The notes under the pieces: generated by a model
Told to the model about the DNA's origin: nothing
The model's input: only the letters and a program-made list of their open reading frames with translations
Database searches by the model: none
Assembly (NCBI GenBank): GCA_027492575.1
Contig: JAPUEM010000143.1
Location: 1-44,626, forward strand
Source of the DNA: Propionicimonas sp.
GTDB lineage: Bacteria > Actinomycetota > Actinomycetes > Propionibacteriales > Propionibacteriaceae
Direction: 5' to 3'
DNA: 44,626 nucleotides
Position numbers and translations under genes: made by a program
Shown: positions 8,225 through 16,118 of the stretch, piece after piece
Layout: each line of letters begins with the position of its first letter
Numbering within the stretch: position 1 is the first letter of the stretch

Positions 8225-8701
8225 TCAGTGCCCAGAGTTGTCGAATGTTGATCGATAGACCCCGTTGTGGTCCAGCCTGTCGGTGTACTGTTCCCAGCCC
8301 GTTGCCCTGACCGCGAGTGGAGCTACCACCTCATTGAGATGCCGGACCTGCACGCGGAACGACTGCAGCTGCGGATCGACAGGAACAGCGAGCACTGGGA
8401 ACCCAGGAGCACCAAGTGCGTCCTTGTCGGCGACGAAGCAGAACGACCAAGTGTCCGGACCCGGTGCCCCACGGTCGCGGGCCACGAGAACATCCAAGGG
8501 TGACCAGTCATCGCACTGGGGATCCTCGATGACGGTGACCACCTCCAGGTCCTCCGACTCGAACCCTTCCGGCACCAAGGACTGGTCCCCAAGTAGTTGT
8601 CCAACGAGGGATCGCCAGCCTGTATCGTCTCCGAAGTCAGTCCGAATCAGCGGAGGACAAGTGTACGGAATGTCCGCAAGCGAGAGCATAGGGCCCACCA
8701 C
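8225..8701 (-). CDS. DUF6924-like protein, probable immunity protein
   Basis: A 154-158 residue acidic protein with no signal peptide or membrane segment, so cytoplasmic. The pattern RTDFGDD-x-x-W near the start, a middle FVADKDAL followed by a hydrophobic strand VLAVPV, then SFRV and a final DHNGVYR resembles the DUF6924 family as I remember it. That family is often found next to secreted toxins. Its start (GTG 8701 or ATG 8689) lies only 6-18 bases after the stop of the nuclease gene without its own strong ribosome binding site, so translation is probably coupled. Context makes an immunity role for the NucA/NucB-type nuclease the best guess. This is inference, not shown by sequence. Confidence 0.6.
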   Translation of the reverse strand: MVGPMLSLADIPYTCPPLIRTDFGDDTGWRSLVGQLLGDQSLVPEGFESEDLEVVTVIEDPQCDDWSPLDVLVARDRGAPGPDTWSFCFVADKDALGAPGFPVLAVPVDPQLQSFRVQVRHLNEVVAPLAVRATGWEQYTDRLDHNGVYRSTFDNSGH

Positions 8702-8707
8702 TTCAAT

Positions 8708-9994
8708 CTAGGCCACGAAACCGACACGGAACTTGTGGCCGTACTGGATTCTTTGGGTCTTGAAAGCGGCGGAGACCGTGCCGCCTTGCGTGTACTGCTC
8801 ACCGACCGGAACAAAGCAACGGCTGAACCCGCTACTCCCCGTCCTCTTCGGATCTGCCATGTAGCACCCCGAAAAGCTTCGAGCGACCCTCGTGTTCGCG
8901 GCGGCGCCCTGGTTGCTCGACGCCAGCGGGTACTCGTCGCAGGAGCCGCCGTCCCACGAGGCAGGGGGCGTGGAGGTGGGTTTGAGAGAGCGCGGGCAGG
9001 CCACTGCCCGGTTCTGGTCAGCTACCGTCGTCGTTGCGCGGGTCAGGACGCTGCTGGTGCCGACCTTTCCTGGTAGCCCTGAGGCTTGAGCGTTCTTGAT
9101 GTGGGCCACGATCTTCGGCATCTTGCTGGTAGAGAACTTGACCGTCCCCGGAATGTTGCCGAGCGCGCAGCCTGTGGAGACGAGATAGATCAGCGAATCG
9201 CAGTCGTAGCTCATGCCCGGCAGCTTTATGTCCACCTGAGGGTTGACAACGATCCCGATGATCGTGGCCTCTACCGTAACCGTTAGTTTCCATCCAAGAC
9301 CGGCCTTGACTGCGACGTTTGTGAGGATCCCATTTCGCGTGACACTGCCCGAAGCCGTGTACTTGCTTCCAGACTTGGAGGTCGCACCAGTTGACGCGCT
9401 GCACTGCGAGCAGGGAACCATCTCGAGCTTTACTCCAGTTACTTTGATAGACCCTGTCGTTGATGCGTGGGTGACCTCTGCACTGGACTGAGCCACAAGC
9501 GAATCCCCTTTCAACTGAGCCGCCTCAACGATCGTGAACTTGGCCTTGCCGATCTCCTCGCCGGTGATGACGCGATACGCAGTGACTGTGCGCTGCTCAG
9601 CGGCGCAGGCGTACATTCGGTCGTGGGCGAGCCACACGCCGTCCTTGTCGTCACTTCGGCACTTGTCCTTTATCGCCACCCGCTGCGTCGCTGACGACGG
9701 TAACGAGTCAGCAGTCACCTGGATACAAAGGGAGTCTGCCGACGCCGCCTGGCGTTGGGTGGCCTTTGCGCGAGCCGTCGCGCAGTCGTCATAGATCACG
9801 CCTTCCTGACGGGCGTCCCCGGTCGCCACAGGCTCAACTTCCATCAAATCCCCGCCAGGTTCAGCCGCCACCGATGGCTCGGGCGGCACCAGAGGCACCC
9901 CCGGCGAACTGTCATCAGCACCCGCCAGGGGGGCCGACAGTTGCCCGCTCAGAACCACCAATCCAGCTACAAGAGCCAGACCAAATCTGCGCAT
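8708..9994 (-). CDS. Secreted protein with C-terminal NucA/NucB-type deoxyribonuclease domain
   Basis: About 428 residues. ATG 9994 starts a classic signal peptide (MRRFGLALVAGLVVL, cleavage near LAGA) and has GAAGG upstream; the ATG at 10030 would add a non-signal extension. A Pro/Glu-rich linker follows, then a central beta-rich region with a PCSQCSAS cysteine pair. The last 100 residues contain CDEYPLASSNQG and later GEQYTQGG and YGHKFRVGF, the order and spacing seen in NucA/NucB nucleases, whose DEW/DEY segment is catalytic. It would be exported and degrade DNA outside the producing cell, either as an antibacterial effector or for nutrient or biofilm DNA use. The adjacent DUF6924-like gene fits a toxin/immunity pair. 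Lower GC than the flanks and its place between two era copies point to recent acquisition. Confidence 0.68.
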   Translation of the reverse strand: MRRFGLALVAGLVVLSGQLSAPLAGADDSSPGVPLVPPEPSVAAEPGGDLMEVEPVATGDARQEGVIYDDCATARAKATQRQAASADSLCIQVTADSLPSSATQRVAIKDKCRSDDKDGVWLAHDRMYACAAEQRTVTAYRVITGEEIGKAKFTIVEAAQLKGDSLVAQSSAEVTHASTTGSIKVTGVKLEMVPCSQCSASTGATSKSGSKYTASGSVTRNGILTNVAVKAGLGWKLTVTVEATIIGIVVNPQVDIKLPGMSYDCDSLIYLVSTGCALGNIPGTVKFSTSKMPKIVAHIKNAQASGLPGKVGTSSVLTRATTTVADQNRAVACPRSLKPTSTPPASWDGGSCDEYPLASSNQGAAANTRVARSFSGCYMADPKRTGSSGFSRCFVPVGEQYTQGGTVSAAFKTQRIQYGHKFRVGFVA

Positions 9995-10272
9995 CTCGCA
10001 CCCTTCATCTGTGTTGGCCGGGCTGAGCACACTTCACTCCGACGACCAATCACGCTTCGATACCGGCGCTCACTCGGTCGCTGAGAACAGCGCCTTCGCT
10101 CTTCACAGTCAAAGTGGACCCTCGCGAACCCGCGGAGCCGGACAACTCCGAGTACGCTATGGATACACCAAGTGCACGCCGAGACGGGCTTGAGCAGGAA
10201 CCCCGTCCGGTGCGAGCCACCCTAGCCGTACGAACGGCCTTCGGTCTACCCGTACGGAGGATCGCGGGGTTC
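9995..10272 (-). promoter_or_regulatory. Leader region of the nuclease gene, downstream of era
   Basis: A 278-base stretch without a gene. Reading toward the nuclease there is a -35-like TTGACT (10112-10107) with a poor -10 (TGTTCT) 17 bases on. Near era two copies of CCGTACG in inverted arrangement (about 10227-10258) could form a hairpin after the era stop. The region probably separates era transcription from the toxin gene, but neither element is strong. Confidence 0.3.
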
Positions 10273-11202
10273 CTAGAACCCGAGCCGGTTGAGCTTCTTG
10301 GGGTCGCGCTGCCAGTCCTTGACCACCTTGACCTTGAGGGCGAGGTAGACCGGCATGCCGACCAGGTCGGCGATCTGCTTGCGGGCGGCGGTGCCGACCT
10401 CGCGCAGCCGCTCACCGCGGTGGCCGATGACGATCCCCTTCTGGGAGTCGCGCTCGACCACCATCGAGGCGTAGACATCCATCAGCGGACGGTTCGCCGG
10501 GCGTCCCTCGCGTTCGCCCATCTCGTCGATGATCACGGTCAGCGAGTGCGGCAGCTCGTCCTCGACGCCCTCCAGGGCGGCCTCGCGGATGAGTTCGGCG
10601 ATGCGGGTCTCGGTGGGCTCGTCGGTGATCTCGCCGTCCGGGTAGAAACGCGGGCCCTGCGGCAGCAGCTTGATCAACTCGTCGGCGACCACGTCCACCT
10701 GGTCGTCGGTGAGCGCCGAGACCGGGATGACGGACGCCCAGCGGATGCCGAGCTTCTCCTCCAGCGAGGCGATCTTCACCAAGTGCTCGACCATGCGGGC
10801 AGGCTTCACCAGATCCGACTTGGTGGCCAGCGCGACCAGCGCCGGCGGCTTGGGCAGCTTGGCGATCTCGCCGATCAGGAACTCGTCGCCCGGGCCGATC
10901 CGCTGGCTGGCAGGCAGACAGACGCCGATCACGTCCACCTCCGACCAGGTGCCGTACACCAGGTCGTTCAGCCGCTCCCCCAGCAGGGTGCGCGGCCGGT
11001 GCAGGCCCGGGGTGTCGACCAGGATCAGCTGGGCATCCGGACGGTTCACGATGCCGCGGATCACGTGCCGGGTAGTCTGCGGCTTCGAGGAGGCGATCGC
11101 CACCTTGGTGCCTACGAGGGCGTTCAGCAGGGTGGACTTGCCCGCGTTGGGGCGGCCCACGAAGCAGGCGAAGCCGGAGCGGATGGCAGCGTCGTCGGTC
11201 AT
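10273..11202 (-). CDS. era: GTPase Era, ribosome assembly
   Basis: The intact 309-residue Era. The GTPase binds 16S rRNA and assists 30S maturation in the cytoplasm. G1 is GRPNAGKS (residues 16-23), G3 is DTPGLH, G4 is TKSD and G5 is VSAL. The C-terminal KH domain has the RNA-binding loop IGHRGERLREVG. The ATG overlaps the stop of the CNNM/CBS gene (ATGA), the usual actinobacterial arrangement, so era is the last gene of the phoH-ybeY-CNNM-era transcript. Its 3' 827 bases are duplicated exactly at 7319-8145. The 3' end beyond the identical core differs from the duplicate only at synonymous positions, so this gene may itself be a recombinant of host and imported sequence. Confidence 0.97.
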   Translation of the reverse strand: MTDDAAIRSGFACFVGRPNAGKSTLLNALVGTKVAIASSKPQTTRHVIRGIVNRPDAQLILVDTPGLHRPRTLLGERLNDLVYGTWSEVDVIGVCLPASQRIGPGDEFLIGEIAKLPKPPALVALATKSDLVKPARMVEHLVKIASLEEKLGIRWASVIPVSALTDDQVDVVADELIKLLPQGPRFYPDGEITDEPTETRIAELIREAALEGVEDELPHSLTVIIDEMGEREGRPANRPLMDVYASMVVERDSQKGIVIGHRGERLREVGTAARKQIADLVGMPVYLALKVKVVKDWQRDPKKLNRLGF

Positions 11203-12530
11203 GATGCCCTCCGGGCGGATTCCTCGGTGAGTTTGGCGGCGGCCTCGGCTGCGGCGTCAGTGTCGTCCTCCACCAGGGAGGCGCGGATGGTGGCGATCTG
11301 GTGGCGGCGTCCGGCACCCCGTTCGGCGACCAACTCGATGCCCTCCCACTGCACAACCGAGCCGGGGATCGGCACCTTGTTGAGCTCCTTGGCCATCAGG
11401 CCCAGGACGGTGTCGACCTCCTCGTCGTCCAGCTTCAGGCCGAACAGCTCGCCCAAGTCGTCGATCGGCAGCCGGGCCGAGACCCGGAACCGCTGCTCAC
11501 CCAGTTCGGTGACCGGCGGCACCTCCTGGTCGTACTCGTCCACGATCTCGCCGACGATCTCCTCCAGCACGTCCTCGATGGTGGCCAGGCCTGCAGTGCC
11601 GCCGAACTCGTCGATGACGATCACCACATGGCTGCGGTGGAGCTGCATCTCGCGCAGCAGCTCGTCCACCGGCTTGGAGTCGGGACAGAAGGTCGGCGGA
11701 CGCATCAGCGACTCGACGTGCTCGGAGGTCTGCGCCTTCGGGTTGTCGTACATCCGGCGGATGACGTCCTTCAGGTAAAGGACGCCGACCACGTCGTCCA
11801 CATCCTCGTCGATCACCGGGATGCGGCTGAAGCCCGACCGCAGCGCCAGCGAAACCCCTTGTCGTAGCGATTTTGTGCGTTCGATGTAGACCATCTCGGT
11901 GCGCGGCACCATGACCTCCTTGACGATCGTGTCGCCGAGGTCGAAGACGGAGTGGATCATCTTGCGCTCGTCGGCCTCGATCAGGTCGGAGGCCTCGGCG
12001 ATGTCCACCAGTTCGCGCAGCTCCGCCTCGGAGGAGAACGGTCCGTCGGCGAAGCCGCGTCCGGGGGTGAGGACGTTGCCGATGACGATCATCAACTGCG
12101 GGATGGGGCCCAGCACGGTGGCCATCGCGTTGACCGGCCCGCTGGCGGCCAGCGCCACCTTGTCGACGTGCTGGCGGCCCAGGGTGCGCGGCGCCACGCC
12201 CAGCACGATGAACGACACCGCCACCATGGTGAGCACCGGGAACAGGATCTGCTGCCACAGCTGCGGGAAGTGCCTGACATAGACGATCGCCACCAGCACG
12301 GTCGCGGTGATCTCCAGCAACAGCCGGACGAACAGCAGGGTGTTCAGGAAGGGCGCCCGGTCGGCCACCATCTGCTGCAGCCGCTTGCCGGCGCGGCTGC
12401 CGTCGGCGGCCAGGGCTTCGGCCCGGCTCTTGGAGACCGAGGCGAAGGCGACCTCGGCGGCGACCAGCAGCGAGGCCAGTGCGACGCAGACGATCGCGAC
12501 GATCACCACGATCCAGTCGGTCTGAGTCAT
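11199..12530 (-). CDS. CNNM/CBS-domain membrane protein (hemolysin C / CorC family)
   Basis: 443 residues. The N-terminal third is a CNNM (DUF21) transmembrane domain with about four hydrophobic segments (residues 5-30, 55-80, 88-112 and 130-155). Two CBS motifs follow (about 205-330), with the marks MVPRTEM at the start and GVLYLKDV at the first CBS end. A CorC/HlyC transporter-associated domain occupies about 345-425. Members are implicated in magnesium or cobalt export and resistance; the hemolysin name is historical. It sits between ybeY and era as in most actinobacteria and overlaps the era start by four bases. It starts eight bases after the ybeY stop. Nothing in the sequence suggests inactivation. 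Confidence 0.93.
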   Translation of the reverse strand: MTQTDWIVVIVAIVCVALASLLVAAEVAFASVSKSRAEALAADGSRAGKRLQQMVADRAPFLNTLLFVRLLLEITATVLVAIVYVRHFPQLWQQILFPVLTMVAVSFIVLGVAPRTLGRQHVDKVALAASGPVNAMATVLGPIPQLMIVIGNVLTPGRGFADGPFSSEAELRELVDIAEASDLIEADERKMIHSVFDLGDTIVKEVMVPRTEMVYIERTKSLRQGVSLALRSGFSRIPVIDEDVDDVVGVLYLKDVIRRMYDNPKAQTSEHVESLMRPPTFCPDSKPVDELLREMQLHRSHVVIVIDEFGGTAGLATIEDVLEEIVGEIVDEYDQEVPPVTELGEQRFRVSARLPIDDLGELFGLKLDDEEVDTVLGLMAKELNKVPIPGSVVQWEGIELVAERGAGRRHQIATIRASLVEDDTDAAAEAAAKLTEESARRAS

Positions 12531-12537
12531 CGCCGGC

Positions 12538-12993
12538 TCATGCCGCCCGGTGCGCCGTCCAGGCGGCGATGATCTTGTCGTTCAGGTCGAACATGACCTT
12601 CTTCTCCCCCGGCTCGGCGTGATCGTGGCCGAGCAGGTGCAGCAGGCCGTGGATCAGCAAATAGTCGGCCTCCTCGTCGGGGGTGCGGTTGCTCTCCGCG
12701 GCCTGCGCCGCGGTCACCTCCGGGCAGAGCACGATGTCGCCGAGCAGCCCCAGCGGCGGCTCCTCGTCCGCCTCGGGGGCGCGCAGTTCGTCCATCGGGA
12801 AGCTGAGGACGTCGGTGGGGCCGGGCTCGTCCATGTACTTCTCGTGGTAAGCGCTCATGGTGTCAGGGTCGACCAGCAGGATCGACAACTCGGCCTGCGG
12901 GTGGATCCGCAGCAGATCGAGGGCGAACCGGGCCAGCCCGGCCAACCGCTCGGTGTCGACCTCGACCCCGGACTCGTTGTTCAGGTCGATCAT
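12538..12993 (-). CDS. ybeY: Endoribonuclease YbeY, rRNA maturation
   Basis: A 151-residue single-domain zinc endoribonuclease needed for 16S rRNA 3'-end maturation and ribosome quality control. The metal site HGLLHLLGHDH (H-x3-H-x5-H) lies around residues 114-124, preceded by the conserved DVLSFPMDE segment and GDIVLCPE. The ATG at 12993 overlaps the phoH stop as ATGA, so I rejected the much longer open frame that runs through phoH. It lies in the phoH-ybeY-CNNM-era block, and its product is known to interact functionally with Era and PhoH-family proteins in other bacteria. Confidence 0.96.
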   Translation of the reverse strand: MIDLNNESGVEVDTERLAGLARFALDLLRIHPQAELSILLVDPDTMSAYHEKYMDEPGPTDVLSFPMDELRAPEADEEPPLGLLGDIVLCPEVTAAQAAESNRTPDEEADYLLIHGLLHLLGHDHAEPGEKKVMFDLNDKIIAAWTAHRAA

Positions 12994-13991
12994 CGCTTCT
13001 TCCTCGGGGCCGGCTTCTGCTGAATGGTCGCCTCGTAGCGGTCGTAGGCGGCGACGATCCGGCCCACCAGCTTGTGCCGGACGACATCGTGGCTGGTCAG
13101 CGTGCAGAAAGCGACGTCCTGCACCCCGTCCAGGATCTCGGTGACCGCCCGCAGCCCGCTGCGCGTCCCGGTCGGCAGATCGACCTGGGTGACGTCCCCG
13201 GTCACCACCATCTTGGAGTTGAACCCGAGCCGGGTCAGGAACATCTTCATCTGCTCCATCGAGGTGTTCTGCGCCTCGTCCAGGATGATGTACGCGTCGT
13301 TCAAGGTCCGGCCCCGCATGTACCCGAGCGGCGCAACCTCGATCGTTCCGGCGGTCAGGAGCTTCGGAATGCTCTCCGGGTCGAGCATGTCGTGCAGGGC
13401 GTCGTAGAGGGGACGGACGTAGGGGTCGATCTTGTCGTTCAGGGTGCCGGGCAGGAAGCCCAGCCGCTCGCCGGCCTCGATCGCGGGGCGGGTGAGGATG
13501 ATCCGGTTGACCTGCTTGTCCTGCAGCGCCTGGACGGCCTTGGCGACGGCCAGGTAGGTCTTGCCGGTGCCTGCCGGTCCGATGCCGAAGACCACCGTGT
13601 GGGCGTCGATCGCGTCCACGTAGCGCTTCTGGTTGAGGGTCTTGGGACGGATTGTCTTCCCGCGGCTGGAGAGGATGTTCGCGGTGAGCACCTCGGCGGC
13701 CGGGACGTCGTGGTTGACCATGCCGACCACCCGCTCGACCGCGTCGGCGGTCAGCCCCTGGCCGGTGCGGACGATGGTGATCAACTCGGTGAGCACGTCG
13801 GCCCCCGCGGTGACCGCGGCCGGGTCGCCCGCCAGGGTGATCTCGTTGCCGCGCACATGCACGTCGGCGTCGAGCGCGGTCTCCAGAATCTTCAGGAACT
13901 CGTCGCGCGGCCCGAGCACCGACACCATGTTGATGGACGCGGGTACGGCAACCCGACGTTCGGCCGTGGCGACTGATTGCGGCTGGTTCAG
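12990..13991 (-). CDS. phoH: PhoH-family ATPase (YbeZ-like)
   Basis: A PhoH-like P-loop ATPase of 312 residues from ATG 13928, or about 333 if a CTG at 13991 is used. Walker A is [11 protein letters not shown] and Walker B is IILDEAQN. The region upstream of ATG 13928 stays in frame and encodes [14 protein letters not shown], which resembles the conserved N-terminus of homologues (VP-x5-MV-x-LLG). A strong AGGAGG lies four bases before CTG 13991, whereas ATG 13928 has no ribosome binding site. I therefore favour the rare CTG start. PhoH-family proteins partner YbeY in RNA metabolism. The stop overlaps the ybeY start by four bases. Confidence 0.93.
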   Translation of the reverse strand: MNQPQSVATAERRVAVPASINMVSVLGPRDEFLKILETALDADVHVRGNEITLAGDPAAVTAGADVLTELITIVRTGQGLTADAVERVVGMVNHDVPAAEVLTANILSSRGKTIRPKTLNQKRYVDAIDAHTVVFGIGPAGTGKTYLAVAKAVQALQDKQVNRIILTRPAIEAGERLGFLPGTLNDKIDPYVRPLYDALHDMLDPESIPKLLTAGTIEVAPLGYMRGRTLNDAYIILDEAQNTSMEQMKMFLTRLGFNSKMVVTGDVTQVDLPTGTRSGLRAVTEILDGVQDVAFCTLTSHDVVRHKLVGRIVAAYDRYEATIQQKPAPRKKR

Positions 13992-14156
13992 CGTTCCTCC
14001 TGAGCAATGAGAACGCTCAGTCTACCCGGGTCGCGACGCCGGCAGGCCAATGATGACCGTGAGAGCAGAAGGACCATGCAGCAGACGGCAACCCTGAGGG
14101 TGGCGGCCAGCGGCTCCCCTGGTGTACCCAGATGGCCTACCTCCCAACCAATCAAC

Positions 14157-14185
14157 TTGACAGCACCTGAACCAGCGGTCAATCT
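14157..14185 (+). promoter_or_regulatory. Putative sigma70-type promoter of the secreted-protein gene
   Basis: A perfect -35 TTGACA (14157-14162) is followed after 17 bases by CAATCT (14180-14185), in an AT-richer stretch that reads toward the secreted protein at 14244. It is divergent from phoH. The -10 is poor, so the call rests mainly on the -35 and position. Confidence 0.4.
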
Positions 14186-14243
14186 TAGCTTTGAGCCCCG
14201 GCGCACCCTCCAACCCCACACCCCCAAGTGGATCGACCATAGA

Positions 14244-15518
14244 ATGCCAATCTCTTTTCTCCGCGCACTTGCTGTCACCTTGGCGAGCGCACTTCTCCTG
14301 AGCTTCGCCCAGGTCCGCGCAACCGCCGATCCTGTCAGCGCCGACATCGCGAAACCCGCGACCACTCCCACTACCGTCGAGGAGCCCGACCCCGACCCAA
14401 CGACCGTCGCCCAAATCGCCGCAACATTCCAGACCGGTGATACTGAAGCTGCCGTCGAACTGGCTGAAGCAGCTGCACCTCAGGCCGCCATCGATCTCGA
14501 ACCGGCCAAAGGTTCCGACTTGGCAAAGGCGGACACCGAGCACGGAGCAGTGCTCATCGACGCCGATGGCGTCGCTGCACTGACCAATGACTCCGGTGGC
14601 ACCTTCACCAGCATCAGCGTTGCCGGCGATCCGTCATCGGTCGAGATTGTCAATGGTGCACTGGTCCAAACAGAGGTAGCGCCTGCGACCGACGTAATCA
14701 CCCGCGTGGTCGAGGACGGTGTCCAGATGGTCGCGATCCTCGGCGACGAGACCGCACCCAATGCAATCGAATTTCCCCTCGAGCTACCCGAGGACGCTGA
14801 ACTCGACATGCAAGCAGATGGATCGATTCTCGTTACGGTCGAAGTTGAGGTTGAAGTTCCGAAGCCAGGTGAGCTTGATCGAATCCAGCACGAGCTTGAA
14901 GCCGTCCTGGGATCCAACGAGGTGGACAGCCCTCTCACTGACGAGCAGCAGGCTGCACTCGAAGCCATTCATCCGGTCGAAGTGCAAACAGTCACTCAGT
15001 CGGAGCACATTGCCACCATCGAAGCACCTTGGGCAATTGATGCTAACGGAGAGCCCGTTGCCACACATTACGAAATCTCTGAAATCGGCATAGTGCAAGC
15101 AATCGAAATAGGCCCCGACTCGGCCTTCCCTGTCGTCGCCGATCCAGCAATCACTCCAGTCGAGTGGGTTCAGTATATCGCCGGGTGCGCCTGGGATATC
15201 GCCCTGTTCGCCGTTGGATCCGCGAAACTCCTCAAGGCATTCGCCAAAACTGAGAAGATCATCAAGGCGTCATCCAAACTCGCGGCAGCCTGGAAGACCT
15301 TGGGAGGCAAGGTCGACAAGGTACTCAACAAGATAATCGGATTCCTCCGCCAGAAGGATCCTGCGAAGTACAAGCGCCTTACATCGGCAGAGCGGATTGC
15401 GCTCGCAAAGCAAGAGAAGGCGATCCGTGACCTAATAAAGGGCGTCGGAACCTTGATAGCGACCATTCTTGGGGTGGAGAATTGTGTCACACTTGTACGA
15501 AAAGTAACGGGAATCTGA
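14244..15518 (+). CDS. Secreted actinobacterial protein, toxin-like, unknown function
   Basis: 424 residues from ATG 14244, which begins a typical signal peptide (MPISFLRALAVTLASALLL, cleavage near ATA); the frame upstream has no signal and is rejected. The mature protein has an acidic, Thr/Pro-rich first part. Around residue 262 comes the motif WAIDANGEPVATHYE, followed about 20 residues later by SAFPVVADP. This pair of motifs recurs in secreted actinobacterial proteins, where it precedes a variable C-terminus. Here the C-terminus (about 300-424) contains a hydrophobic helix and a Lys-rich region ending in a hydrophobic segment with one Cys. It may be a bacteriocin or polymorphic-toxin-like effector, with the next gene as immunity. 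GC content is lower than in phoH, which points to transfer. Confidence 0.6.
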   Translation: MPISFLRALAVTLASALLLSFAQVRATADPVSADIAKPATTPTTVEEPDPDPTTVAQIAATFQTGDTEAAVELAEAAAPQAAIDLEPAKGSDLAKADTEHGAVLIDADGVAALTNDSGGTFTSISVAGDPSSVEIVNGALVQTEVAPATDVITRVVEDGVQMVAILGDETAPNAIEFPLELPEDAELDMQADGSILVTVEVEVEVPKPGELDRIQHELEAVLGSNEVDSPLTDEQQAALEAIHPVEVQTVTQSEHIATIEAPWAIDANGEPVATHYEISEIGIVQAIEIGPDSAFPVVADPAITPVEWVQYIAGCAWDIALFAVGSAKLLKAFAKTEKIIKASSKLAAAWKTLGGKVDKVLNKIIGFLRQKDPAKYKRLTSAERIALAKQEKAIRDLIKGVGTLIATILGVENCVTLVRKVTGI

Positions 15519-15871
15519 TGGAAGTTAATTGGACGTTCACGGGGAGCATCCTGGTGTTCTTGGGTGCGATCCCGGCGTTCGTCCTCGGGTATCTCTTGCA
15601 CGGCGCCCCCGTGCCGCGGTTCTTGTCCAAGACGCTCGAGAAGCGAAAGACCGGGGAGCAGTTGACATCAGCAGAGTCCGAGCTTCTGAGCCTTGCGCGG
15701 TTCGCCCGCTGGGTAACGTTGGGGATCGTCATCTGGGCTCTTGCTTCATTCTGGCGGATGGACGAGTTGGGCGTTCCCGTGCTGACGCGTTACCTTCTCA
15801 TCGCTATCCCACTCGCGGCCGGGCTCGCTGCAAACGAGTTGGAGCGAAAGGGCAGGGCTGAACCTGAGTAG
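15518..15871 (+). CDS. Small membrane protein, possible immunity partner
   Basis: 117 residues. The ATG overlaps the stop of the secreted-protein gene (TGATG at 15516-15520), so the two are translationally coupled. There are three predicted membrane segments: residues about 8-27, 63-80 and 88-106, separated by a charged loop (KTLEKRKTGEQ). Small polytopic membrane proteins coupled to exported toxin genes often give self-protection, but no family is recognised. The frame upstream of 15518 overlaps the other gene and has no start context. Confidence 0.6.
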   Translation: MEVNWTFTGSILVFLGAIPAFVLGYLLHGAPVPRFLSKTLEKRKTGEQLTSAESELLSLARFARWVTLGIVIWALASFWRMDELGVPVLTRYLLIAIPLAAGLAANELERKGRAEPE

Positions 15872-16118
15872 ACCCCCGCGCCTGTCGGGCTAGTGGCGAA
15901 GAGTCGTGTAACAGAGGCTCGTGGTCGCCCCGCTCCGAGGCCACCTCGGGTGGATGCGGCGCGTGCGCCTCACTGGCGCATCGCGGCGAGTTTCGGTGCG
16001 GATCTGCGCGTGCACCTCATCAGCGTTGAGCATTTCGAAGCTCCGGAGACGGCGGCCGACCGTCCACAATGCGATCGGCTGGCCATCCGCGCCTGAACGC
16101 ACGACTGGTTGCCGTAGG

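Noticed and set aside
10114..11778. A 554-residue open frame on the plus strand opposite era
   Set aside because: It is an antisense shadow of era and the CNNM gene in GC-rich DNA; its composition is Gln/His/Arg/Asp-rich and it has no domain. The same applies to the long plus-strand frames at 18913-22302, 25851-28199, 29060-31489 and 34695-36998.
15872..16118. Possible short gene on the minus strand (15890-16198)
   Set aside because: The frame mixes the nucleotidyltransferase end with a shadow; it has no family resemblance or start. I see nothing supported in this 247-base gap.
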